Under the pieces are notes generated by a model, which was given only the letters and a program-made list of their open reading frames with translations, was not told the origin of the DNA and searched no databases. Positions 24,270-31,681 of a DNA stretch of 64,000 bases are shown piece by piece (the stretch's first letter is position 1; each line of letters starts with the position of its first letter). This DNA is from Paludibacteraceae bacterium. Its GTDB lineage: Bacteria; Bacteroidota; Bacteroidia; Bacteroidales; Paludibacteraceae. The translations under genes and the position numbers were made by a program. Location: contig JAGBCD010000040.1 in assembly GCA_017938155.1 (NCBI GenBank), forward strand, positions 85,810 through 149,809, given 5' to 3'.

Positions 24270-26063
24270 TTAGGAAAACATATTCTTCCCTATTTCTTCA
24301 TCCGATAGCACATGAATAATCTTTTTACCATCAGGGGTATACATGTAGGTAGGCAATTTGAATAATCTACTAATAATATCTTGCATTTCTTCATCCGTCA
24401 GATGTCTCCCATAAGGAATGGCCGTGTGCAGAGCTAATTGTTTCGCAATTTGTTCGCGCCATACCTCCTTCAATTTTGCATTTTCTTGAAGGTGGATTAA
24501 TATCTCTTGTAACACGACTTTAGCATTAGCTATTTCGACATTTGGGGGAACACCATTAATAGAGAAACTAGTTTTACTAAATTGTGACAAATCAAATCCC
24601 ACACTATGGAGTTCATCCAAAGCATCCATGACTATCATCATACTTTCCGGATTAAGTTCCCATATCTCCGGAAAAAGTAATTGCTGTGAAATCACTCGTT
24701 CATCCAATATTTGTTTGACATATTGATGATACAATATCGCTTGATGAGCACGATGCTGATCAATAATAAGTAATCCAATGGATGATGCTACACAAATATA
24801 TTTATCAACGTATTGTATTGGGACATTCCACCAAATTTCATCTTCAAAAATTACGGCTTGTTTGGTATCCTCAAGAGTGGTATGTTCCGTATAATCATCT
24901 GGATTTGAATACAAGGTTTGCCAATTAGAAGAGGAAACATTATTGGATTGTTTGAAGGGATTATAATTAACATCCCGCGTACAAACAGGTTTGGGCATGA
25001 TGGAAGTAGTATTCAAAATAGGCATTTCTATTTTTCCCGACACATCAAAATCCAAAGATGGAGCGATATTAAATTTACCTAAAGCCTCTCTCACTGTAGC
25101 AAGAAGTATTTGAAACACCAATTGATCATCCGCAAATTTAATTTCTGTTTTGGTAGGATGAATATTAACATCTATCGTATCTGGATTGACTTCAAAATAT
25201 ATAAAATACGATGGGTTAGCCTCCTGTTGTAACATTCCCGAATAAGCATTAAGAACTGCTTTATGGAAATAGGGATGGCGCATATATCTTCCGTTAACGA
25301 AAAAGTACTGTTGGTGATTCTTAGAAGCAAACTCTGGTTTACCTATAAAACCACGAATGGATACAATTTCTGTATCCGCCCCTATTTCTACAAAATTCGC
25401 AGTATATGAATTTCGAGATGACTTACCAAAAATAGCCTCAATACGTTGCTTTTCTGTACCAGCATTAAGTTCTAATATTAACTCATCGTTATGCACCAAA
25501 ACAAATGCCACTTTGGGATAGACCAATGCTATTCTATAGAATTCATTAAGTATATTTCTAAACTCTGTTTGATCGGACTTTAAAAATTTTCTTCTGACAG
25601 GCACATTATAGAACAAGTTTTTTACCTTTATGTTTGTTCCTACTGGACATTGGACGAGTTCTTGTTCTTGAACTTTAGAGCCATCTATTTCTAATCTCGT
25701 TCCTAATTGATCTTGCTCCCTACGCGTTGATACTTCAACTTGTGCGATAGCACAGATACTTGCCAAAGCCTCTCCTCTAAAGCCCATTGTTCTTAGAGAG
25801 AATAGGTCTGATGCCTTACTAATCTTGGATGTAGCATGTCTTTCAAAAGCCATTCTCACATCTGTTTCACTCATCCCCACTCCATTATCAATCACTTGCA
25901 AAAGAGTTCGACCAGCATCTTGTACAATGACTTGTATCTTGTCGGCTTTCGCATCCAAGGCATTCTCAGCTAATTCTTTAAGACAACTTGATGGTCTTTG
26001 AATAACTTCTCCAGCTGCAATCTGATTAGCAACATTATCTGGCAAAAGATGAATGATATCCAT
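24270..26063 (-). CDS. mutL: DNA mismatch repair protein MutL
   Basis: 597 residues. The N-terminal GHKL ATPase has IAAGEVIQRPSSCLKELAEN, ALDAKADKIQV, DNGVGM and TMGFRGEALASICAIA. The transducer domain and a long linker (about 330-400) lead to the C-terminal dimerisation domain. The place of the endonuclease motif DQHAxxExxxxE is taken by DQHRAHQAILYH, which lacks its glutamates. This MutL may therefore not nick DNA itself. It couples MutS mismatch recognition to repair. It follows a small membrane-protein gene by 12 bp. Confidence 0.95.
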   Translation of the reverse strand: MDIIHLLPDNVANQIAAGEVIQRPSSCLKELAENALDAKADKIQVIVQDAGRTLLQVIDNGVGMSETDVRMAFERHATSKISKASDLFSLRTMGFRGEALASICAIAQVEVSTRREQDQLGTRLEIDGSKVQEQELVQCPVGTNIKVKNLFYNVPVRRKFLKSDQTEFRNILNEFYRIALVYPKVAFVLVHNDELILELNAGTEKQRIEAIFGKSSRNSYTANFVEIGADTEIVSIRGFIGKPEFASKNHQQYFFVNGRYMRHPYFHKAVLNAYSGMLQQEANPSYFIYFEVNPDTIDVNIHPTKTEIKFADDQLVFQILLATVREALGKFNIAPSLDFDVSGKIEMPILNTTSIMPKPVCTRDVNYNPFKQSNNVSSSNWQTLYSNPDDYTEHTTLEDTKQAVIFEDEIWWNVPIQYVDKYICVASSIGLLIIDQHRAHQAILYHQYVKQILDERVISQQLLFPEIWELNPESMMIVMDALDELHSVGFDLSQFSKTSFSINGVPPNVEIANAKVVLQEILIHLQENAKLKEVWREQIAKQLALHTAIPYGRHLTDEEMQDIISRLFKLPTYMYTPDGKKIIHVLSDEEIGKNMFS

Positions 26064-26075
26064 TATTTTTAGGCA

Positions 26076-26309
26076 TTAGTTAAAAAAAGAATACACAAAT
26101 AATAGCATTGCAAAAAGAGCAATCCAAAAGATAAGTTTGGACTTGTGTTGCGATTTATTTCTTTGCATATTCTTCTCATGTTCTTTACGTAAATCTCCGT
26201 GTTGAAGGCGCGCAAGTTTTTCCTTGCGCGCCTCTTTATCCTTATCGTAATAAATGGGGCGATAGTCCCATTCACGAGGTTTTCTAACCTTTGGAAATAA
26301 TATAGACAT
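26076..26309 (-). CDS. Small single-pass membrane protein of unknown function
   Basis: 77 residues. The first 55 are highly charged (PKVRKPREWDYRPIYYDKDK, then EARKEKLARLQ) and the last 20 form one hydrophobic segment (about 58-75). The orientation is probably N-in. Its ATG overlaps the stop of the upstream lipoprotein gene as TAATG, and it precedes mutL by 12 bp, so it is translated within the operon. I recall such a small ORF beside mutL in related genomes, but no function is known to me. Confidence 0.75.
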   Translation of the reverse strand: MSILFPKVRKPREWDYRPIYYDKDKEARKEKLARLQHGDLRKEHEKNMQRNKSQHKSKLIFWIALFAMLLFVYSFFN

Positions 26310-27994
26310 TATTTAACAATAGCCATGAAAGTTTCGTCTTCCATATACTTAGCAAACTCGATATCTTTCTTAGCACGCTCTTTCATAGAAGCATCCTTAG
26401 CCACAGCCGCTTTCATGTTTGTATAAACAGCGTCACGGTCGTTTGTACGTGCTCCAATGATTGCGCTCAAATATGAAGTTGTTGCGTTAGGAGTTTGGAT
26501 AGCAGCTATCACCTTGCGAGCACCTGCATAGTCCTCATTCAAGATACGTTGGATAGCAGCATTATTAGAAGCCTTGTCACCATAAGCTGTTTTTGCCTTA
26601 GCATAGTCTCCTTGCATTGTATAAAGAGTACCTTGAGCTGATTGCAAATCTCCACTGGTTCCAGCAGCTTTTCCAAAATAAACTTCTGCCTTTGCCAAGT
26701 CTCCATCAGCTAAAGCTGCAATACCAGCATTGTAATTGATATCAGCATTGCTTGGATCAATAGCCAAAGCTTTGGTGTAGCAACGACGAGCCTCAGCAAC
26801 GTTATCTTGTGCAAAGTAGCACATACCCATATTGTTCCAACCACGGCAATCATTGCTATAGATTTCTGAAACTTTCTTGTAGATTGCAAGTTTCTCAGCA
26901 TTTACGTTGGTAAGTGTAGCTGCATAGAGCAACTCTTCCACTGTCAAACCTGAAGGATTGCTGTTTGCGAGAGCTTTGATTTCATCATCAGACTTACCAA
27001 TAAGGTCCGTTGTCAAAACGAGACGGCTACGACGCAATGCAGGAAGAATCTCATCAGCAATAGTTTGATAAACAGCGCTTAAGTTTTTGATTTGTGCTTC
27101 ACGCTCTTCTGGGTCTGTGTACATGCTCAATACGCGCAAAACAAGTTGTTTGTCTTGAATATTGCTTTGTTCCATAGCTTTTTGGAAACCTTCCCAGTCT
27201 TCAGCAGTGATTTTAGAAGCAACTTCTGCTTGAATCTTATTCTTCTTGAGTTGTTTCTCCAAATATTTTTGTGATTTTGCTTGACGAGCCTCAGCAAGTT
27301 TGGTATTCAAATCAAGTTCACCATCAGGACTTGCATAACCTAAAACTTCGAGGTTATTGATAGCTTTTTTCTCGTTTGCATCAGCTTCTTTGATAGCTGC
27401 GTGCAAGTCATTCATTTGTTGTGATTTCAATTCAGAATTACGCAAGTTGGATTGTTGGATAAGGAACATAATGTCAGCCTCTTGCATCTCTTGGATAATA
27501 CGTTGGAATTTATCAGCAACAATTTGTGTCTTAACATCTTTAGCAGAAGCTAATTTAGGAGTAGTTACAACACCATCAGCAATTTTAACGTCAGGAATAT
27601 CAACAACTTTGTTACCCTTCTTAGCTGAGAATCTAAGATATAACTCAGATTGTGCCATTTCAGGAACAAAATCAAAACTTGCAGATTGGGTATATGAACC
27701 ACCTGCTTTGTAATTTACCTTCTTTCCATTTTCTTTTGCTTTCTCACCTACATAAGTAACAGGCTCACCCAAAACTTCTTTTCCGTCAAATTTGAGTACA
27801 GGAGTCACAACAAGCACACCTTTTTTTGCAAATTTCTTAACAGGGAAAGTTCCTGTAATTTCTGCATTTACCTTATTTCCAACTACTGTTAGAGGATTAG
27901 GGTTAACACTAATTTGTTCTGGCTGTACAGGATCGCCACATGACGTCAACATTGCAATAGCAACAAGCGCCACAAATAAGATAGTTTTTTTCAT
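26309..27994 (-). CDS. Lipoprotein with OmpA-like and TPR domains
   Basis: 561 residues. Lipoprotein signal ending in MLTSC (Cys about 19). A beta-rich N-terminal region (about 25-140) is followed by an OmpA-like segment (about 165-240) containing LEVLGYASPDGELDLNTKLA and ARQAKSQKYLEKQLKK. At least three TPR-like repeats follow (about 365-470: GWNNMGMCYFAQDNVAEARR, NADINYNAGIAALADGDLAK, SAQGTLYTMQGDYAKAKTAY). It is probably outer-membrane-anchored, with an OmpA-like domain facing peptidoglycan. Strong promoter and codon-regular sequence suggest high expression; that is inference. Confidence 0.85.
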   Translation of the reverse strand: MKKTILFVALVAIAMLTSCGDPVQPEQISVNPNPLTVVGNKVNAEITGTFPVKKFAKKGVLVVTPVLKFDGKEVLGEPVTYVGEKAKENGKKVNYKAGGSYTQSASFDFVPEMAQSELYLRFSAKKGNKVVDIPDVKIADGVVTTPKLASAKDVKTQIVADKFQRIIQEMQEADIMFLIQQSNLRNSELKSQQMNDLHAAIKEADANEKKAINNLEVLGYASPDGELDLNTKLAEARQAKSQKYLEKQLKKNKIQAEVASKITAEDWEGFQKAMEQSNIQDKQLVLRVLSMYTDPEEREAQIKNLSAVYQTIADEILPALRRSRLVLTTDLIGKSDDEIKALANSNPSGLTVEELLYAATLTNVNAEKLAIYKKVSEIYSNDCRGWNNMGMCYFAQDNVAEARRCYTKALAIDPSNADINYNAGIAALADGDLAKAEVYFGKAAGTSGDLQSAQGTLYTMQGDYAKAKTAYGDKASNNAAIQRILNEDYAGARKVIAAIQTPNATTSYLSAIIGARTNDRDAVYTNMKAAVAKDASMKERAKKDIEFAKYMEDETFMAIVK

Positions 27995-28070
27995 ACGTTA
28001 AAAATTATATTTATGAGTTATATTTTATCTTTGCGAGATTACTAAGCATGGTCTCACAACATACCGGCCG

Positions 28071-28102
28071 CAAAATTACAAAAACTTTTGCAAACTCACA
28101 AC
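28071..28102 (-). promoter_or_regulatory. Promoter of the lipoprotein-mutL operon
   Basis: On the minus strand GTTG (28099-28102), a 20-bp spacer and TAATTTTG (28071-28078), leaving a leader of about 70 nt. Confidence 0.6.
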
Positions 28103-28139
28103 TTTCGCGCGAATATTTTTTTATTTTCTATATTTTTTG

Positions 28140-28147
28140 TATCTTTG
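28140..28147 (+). promoter_or_regulatory. -7 box for the lipoprotein-pyrE cluster
   Basis: TATCTTTG followed by C, 19 bp upstream of the ATG at 28167. The -33 position is a T-run rather than TTTG. Confidence 0.6.
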
Positions 28148-28166
28148 CAGTCTCAATTAGTCTATT

Positions 28167-28913
28167 ATGGTAAATATTAAAATCATCAATGTAATAATAC
28201 CAACCATTTTTATTAGCTACTTCGTAGTGTTAATGGGTTGCAAACCTTCAGCATCCAAAGTTGCGATTATGCGTGCACAAAAGGCTGCACAAGATAGCAT
28301 TGAGTATCTCCAAGCCCAAAACACTTTGGCATACTCTGACTCTTTGCTGCAATCGTTGTTACCCATCGCAGATGAATTGCTAAAGAGATTTCGATACATA
28401 AAGGATGAACGTTATGAAGATCATGGTCAATATGTCCACAAACTTCTCAATACAGAGCGTAACACATCAAGAAATTTCCTACAATCATATGTTTCAGATG
28501 CATACGAAGTTGTACTAAAAAGTTATTACTATGGTTCACGTTCTATAAATCAACAGGCCCTTCAATTGTCATGTGCAGATATGCATATTAAGAAAGAAGG
28601 TGTGAATCACACATTCCAAGCAGAAGGTTGGCATGAAATTATGACGATAGAAGGTGATGAGGCCTTTGAATTGCTCCGATACATCAGCAATTATAATCAA
28701 GAACGTATTTTAGTTACCATCAAGGGAGATTTTTCACAAACATACTATCTTCAACAAGCAGAAAAAGATGCATTAGCAGACACTTATCATTTAGGCATCG
28801 TGATGCGAGATATAAATCAATTGGAGCGAGCTATTCGAATCAGCAATCTTCAAATTGAAAAATATCAACGTCGGCAAGACAAAAAATCACAAGATGTGGA
28901 ACTAAACAAATAA
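28167..28913 (+). CDS. Lipoprotein of unknown function upstream of pyrE
   Basis: 248 residues. Hydrophobic N-terminus ending in VVLMGC (Cys about 25), a plausible lipobox. The rest is soluble, with helical charged stretches (about 30-75 and 205-245) and a beta-rich centre (about 130-200). I recognise no domain. The C-terminal helix is rich in Glu, Lys and Gln and could be coiled coil. It is the first gene of a plus-strand run through the PyrK-GltD fusion at 34012, with 18 bp to pyrE. Envelope location is inferred from the signal. Confidence 0.7.
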   Translation: MVNIKIINVIIPTIFISYFVVLMGCKPSASKVAIMRAQKAAQDSIEYLQAQNTLAYSDSLLQSLLPIADELLKRFRYIKDERYEDHGQYVHKLLNTERNTSRNFLQSYVSDAYEVVLKSYYYGSRSINQQALQLSCADMHIKKEGVNHTFQAEGWHEIMTIEGDEAFELLRYISNYNQERILVTIKGDFSQTYYLQQAEKDALADTYHLGIVMRDINQLERAIRISNLQIEKYQRRQDKKSQDVELNK

Positions 28914-28931
28914 CTCTAATCCTCAAGAAAT

Positions 28932-29564
28932 ATGGACTCTATAGCAAAAAAACTCCTACAGTTGAAAGCATTTCGCATTCAATGTTATAGTCCATTCAAA
29001 TGGGCTAACGGGTGGCACTCTCCTATTTATTTAGATGACAGAAAGATATTGTCCTATCCTATAGTACGTGACTTTTTCAAATTACGATTGGCACATATCA
29101 TTGCAGAAAAATATCCTGACGTAGATGTTATTGCAGGAGTGGCAACTAATGCTATTGCTCATGGAATATTGGTTGCAGAGCAATTGAATTTACCTTTTGT
29201 CTATGTTCATCCCAATCCAAAAGATCATGGGTTGGAAAATCGTATTGAAGGAGACTTACGTCCGCGTCAGCGTGTAGTGATTATAGAAAATCAGGTGAAT
29301 GTAGGTAGCAATGTCTTGAAGGTCGTTAATGCCATTCGCAACAATGGTTGCGTGGTAGAAGGAATAGTTACCTTATTTAATTATGATTTCAAATCTGCCA
29401 ATCGCAAAATACAAGAAGTGGGAGTAGAATTAACTGCACTATCAAATTTTGATTCCTTGTTAAAACAAGCTCAAGAACTTGATTTTTGTAGTCAAGAAGA
29501 GGCCACTACTCTTCGCACATGGCATCATGCACCTTCTAAATGGAAGAAAAACAGTAATAAATAA
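28932..29564 (+). CDS. pyrE: Orotate phosphoribosyltransferase homologue with degenerate PRPP loop
   Basis: 210 residues, collinear with Bacteroidota PyrE over its whole length: the FKWANGWHSPIYLDDRK start, DVIAGVATNAIAHGILVAEQ, and PKDHGLENRIEGDL (97-110). The PRPP-binding loop, normally close to VVVVEDLISTGGSS, reads VVIIENQVNVGSNV (115-128): Asp to Asn120, and the TGGS phosphate loop is lost. The Arg usual in YVR is His93. The reading frame is intact, and the SRPBCC gene that commonly follows pyrE follows here too. It either works poorly, works differently, or has become regulatory. It would otherwise convert orotate and PRPP to OMP. Confidence 0.85.
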   Translation: MDSIAKKLLQLKAFRIQCYSPFKWANGWHSPIYLDDRKILSYPIVRDFFKLRLAHIIAEKYPDVDVIAGVATNAIAHGILVAEQLNLPFVYVHPNPKDHGLENRIEGDLRPRQRVVIIENQVNVGSNVLKVVNAIRNNGCVVEGIVTLFNYDFKSANRKIQEVGVELTALSNFDSLLKQAQELDFCSQEEATTLRTWHHAPSKWKKNSNK

Positions 29565-29570
29565 CCGCCT

Positions 29571-30002
29571 ATGTCAGAAACAAAATACGAAAGTAAAATT
29601 TACTCAACGAAGAATTCTGCTCATACAGTGTATTCTGTATTAAGCAATTTAGAAAATCTAAATCGTGTCAAAGATTTGATTCCAAAGGATAAAGTACAAG
29701 AATTAGAGATACATCACGATTATATCCGCATAAAAGTGGATGGTTTAGGACAAAAAATAACAATCAAGATTGTAGATTCTATTCCTGATGATACTATAAA
29801 ATTCGGTTTAGATAATATCCCTTTGCAACTCAATTTTTGGGTTCAATTGAAACAAGTAAATGAAGAGGATACCCGTATGAAATTGACCATAAAGGCCGAT
29901 ATACCAATGATGCTCAAAATGATGTTAGATAAAAAAATCCAAGATGGATTGGAACAAGCAGCACAAATGCTCAGTACCTTTCCTTATCACCAATGGGCAT
30001 AG
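29571..30002 (+). CDS. SRPBCC-fold protein
   Basis: 143 residues. YESKIYSTKNSAHTVYSVLS, the central strand pattern IRIKVDGLGQKITIKIVDSI and the long C-terminal helix MMLKMMLDKKIQDGLEQAAQ fit the START-like SRPBCC (polyketide cyclase/dehydrase) fold, which has a hydrophobic ligand pocket. It follows pyrE after 6 bp, an order I know from Bacteroidales. Ligand and role are unknown. Confidence 0.8.
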   Translation: MSETKYESKIYSTKNSAHTVYSVLSNLENLNRVKDLIPKDKVQELEIHHDYIRIKVDGLGQKITIKIVDSIPDDTIKFGLDNIPLQLNFWVQLKQVNEEDTRMKLTIKADIPMMLKMMLDKKIQDGLEQAAQMLSTFPYHQWA

Positions 30003-30026
30003 TTTAATTGTTAATATTTTTTCACT

Positions 30027-30725
30027 ATGAGATTAAGAAGAAAAGTACCAAGAATTCATCGTGAAGGTCGAAACATTATTGTTGGATTGACTTTTGCTAT
30101 TTTTGTATTGAACGTATTGACGTTTATATATCTACCCAAGTTACATTGGTTATTTGCTGTTACGTTGATTTTAAGTGCGACGATGTTAGTTTTCGTGACT
30201 TACTTCTTTCGTAATCCAATACGTATCTTGGAAGTGACTGACCCTAATTTCATCATTGCACCAGCAGATGGACGTGTAGTAGTTGTAGAACCGACCAAAG
30301 AGAATGAATACTTTCATGATGAACGCATTCAAGTTAGCATTTTTATGTCACCTTTCAACGTACATGCTAATTGGTATCCGATTGAAGGAAACATTTTGGT
30401 TAGCACTCACCAGAAGGGTCGTCATCAAGGAGCTTGGTTGCCCAAATCCTCCACAGAAAATGAACGAAGTTTAGTTGTTATAGAAACTCCTAATCGTGTA
30501 CAAATTGCCGTGCGTCAAATTGCTGGGGCAATGGCACGTCGTATTGTAACTTACGCAAAGGCAGGTAAGCAAAGTCATAGAAATGAGCATTTAGGATTTA
30601 TAAAATTAGGTTCGCGCGTTGACTTGTACCTACCTATAGGAACAGAAATATTCGTTGAAATTGGCGAATCTGTACGAGGTAACGAAACGATTATAGGTCG
30701 TTTATCAGAAACTACCAAAGCATAA
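30027..30725 (+). CDS. psd: Phosphatidylserine decarboxylase proenzyme
   Basis: 232 residues, the short Psd type. Two N-terminal membrane segments (about 18-60) are followed by the decarboxylase domain with SIFMSPFNVHANWYPIEG (catalytic His about 113) and the self-cleavage site in GFIKLGSRVDLYLPIG, where Ser (about 200) becomes the pyruvoyl group. It converts phosphatidylserine to phosphatidylethanolamine at the inner membrane. The phosphatidylserine synthase gene often next to it is absent; deoC follows instead. Confidence 0.93.
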   Translation: MRLRRKVPRIHREGRNIIVGLTFAIFVLNVLTFIYLPKLHWLFAVTLILSATMLVFVTYFFRNPIRILEVTDPNFIIAPADGRVVVVEPTKENEYFHDERIQVSIFMSPFNVHANWYPIEGNILVSTHQKGRHQGAWLPKSSTENERSLVVIETPNRVQIAVRQIAGAMARRIVTYAKAGKQSHRNEHLGFIKLGSRVDLYLPIGTEIFVEIGESVRGNETIIGRLSETTKA

Positions 30726-30749
30726 ACATCTTACTAAAACATTACCATT

Positions 30750-31625
30750 ATGAATTTTGAAGAATTATTTTCCTTATATCCTTGCTATCTTACTGAAACT
30801 TCAGTTAAGGAAGGTATTGACACCATTATTGCCAAACATTTTAATGAGAATAACGTTCAATCTGTTTGGAAGCAATGTTTGCATCAAATTGATTTGACCA
30901 CATTAAATGGAGATGACACGATTGAAAAAGTCGTGGCATTAACAACAAAAGTAAACGATTTCAACACACATTATCCTCAATTACCCAATGTTGCAGCAAT
31001 ATGCGTATACCCTTCTTTAGTAGAAACGGTCAAAAAGACTTTAAACAAGCCTATCGGTATTGCGTCAGTAGCTGCAGGTTTCCCTGCATCACAGACATTC
31101 CCTGAAATAAAAGTTGCAGAGTGTGCAATGGCTGTAGCTGCTGGAGCGACTGAAGTAGACATCGTTATTTCCATAGGTAAGTTTTTGGAAGGAAACTACC
31201 AAGAAGTTTATGATGAGATTGCAGAAATAAAATCGGCTATTCACGGAAGTCATTTAAAAGTCATCTTGGAAACAGGAGCTCTCAAAAGTGTTGAGAATAT
31301 CTATCGGGCATCTATTTTGGCTATGGCAGCAGGAGCAGACTTTATCAAAACATCTACAGGCAAAATTACTACTAACGCAACTCCAGAAGCTACATATGTA
31401 ATGTGCCATGCTATCAAAGATTGGAAAGAAAAAACAGGACAAAAAGTATGTTACAAACCCGCAGGCGGAGTAAGTACAACAGAAGAAGCGGTGTTACACT
31501 ACACTTTGGTTAAAGATATTTTAGGTAATGATTGGTTAAATAATGAATCATTCCGCTTTGGAGCAAGTCGTTTAGCAAATAATCTATTAAGCTCTATTTT
31601 AGGCCAAGAAATAAAGTACTTTTAA
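30750..31625 (+). CDS. deoC: Deoxyribose-phosphate aldolase
   Basis: 291 residues, the longer DeoC form. EVDIVISIGKFLEGNYQEVY (about 142-161), LKVILETGAL, the Schiff-base lysine in GADFIKTSTGK (about 200-210) and KVCYKPAGGVSTTEEA (second active-site lysine) are all present. It splits 2-deoxyribose 5-phosphate into glyceraldehyde 3-phosphate and acetaldehyde, salvaging deoxynucleosides. It lies 24 bp after psd. Confidence 0.95.
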   Translation: MNFEELFSLYPCYLTETSVKEGIDTIIAKHFNENNVQSVWKQCLHQIDLTTLNGDDTIEKVVALTTKVNDFNTHYPQLPNVAAICVYPSLVETVKKTLNKPIGIASVAAGFPASQTFPEIKVAECAMAVAAGATEVDIVISIGKFLEGNYQEVYDEIAEIKSAIHGSHLKVILETGALKSVENIYRASILAMAAGADFIKTSTGKITTNATPEATYVMCHAIKDWKEKTGQKVCYKPAGGVSTTEEAVLHYTLVKDILGNDWLNNESFRFGASRLANNLLSSILGQEIKYF

Positions 31626-31681
31626 TTAACGATTGCATTCAATCGCTATGATGTAATCATTCGCACACAAAGTATTTGCAG

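Noticed and set aside
26069-26275. 68-codon frame overlapping the small membrane protein before mutL
   Set aside because: Out-of-frame shadow; the 77-residue frame has TAATG coupling to its neighbour and a clear membrane segment.
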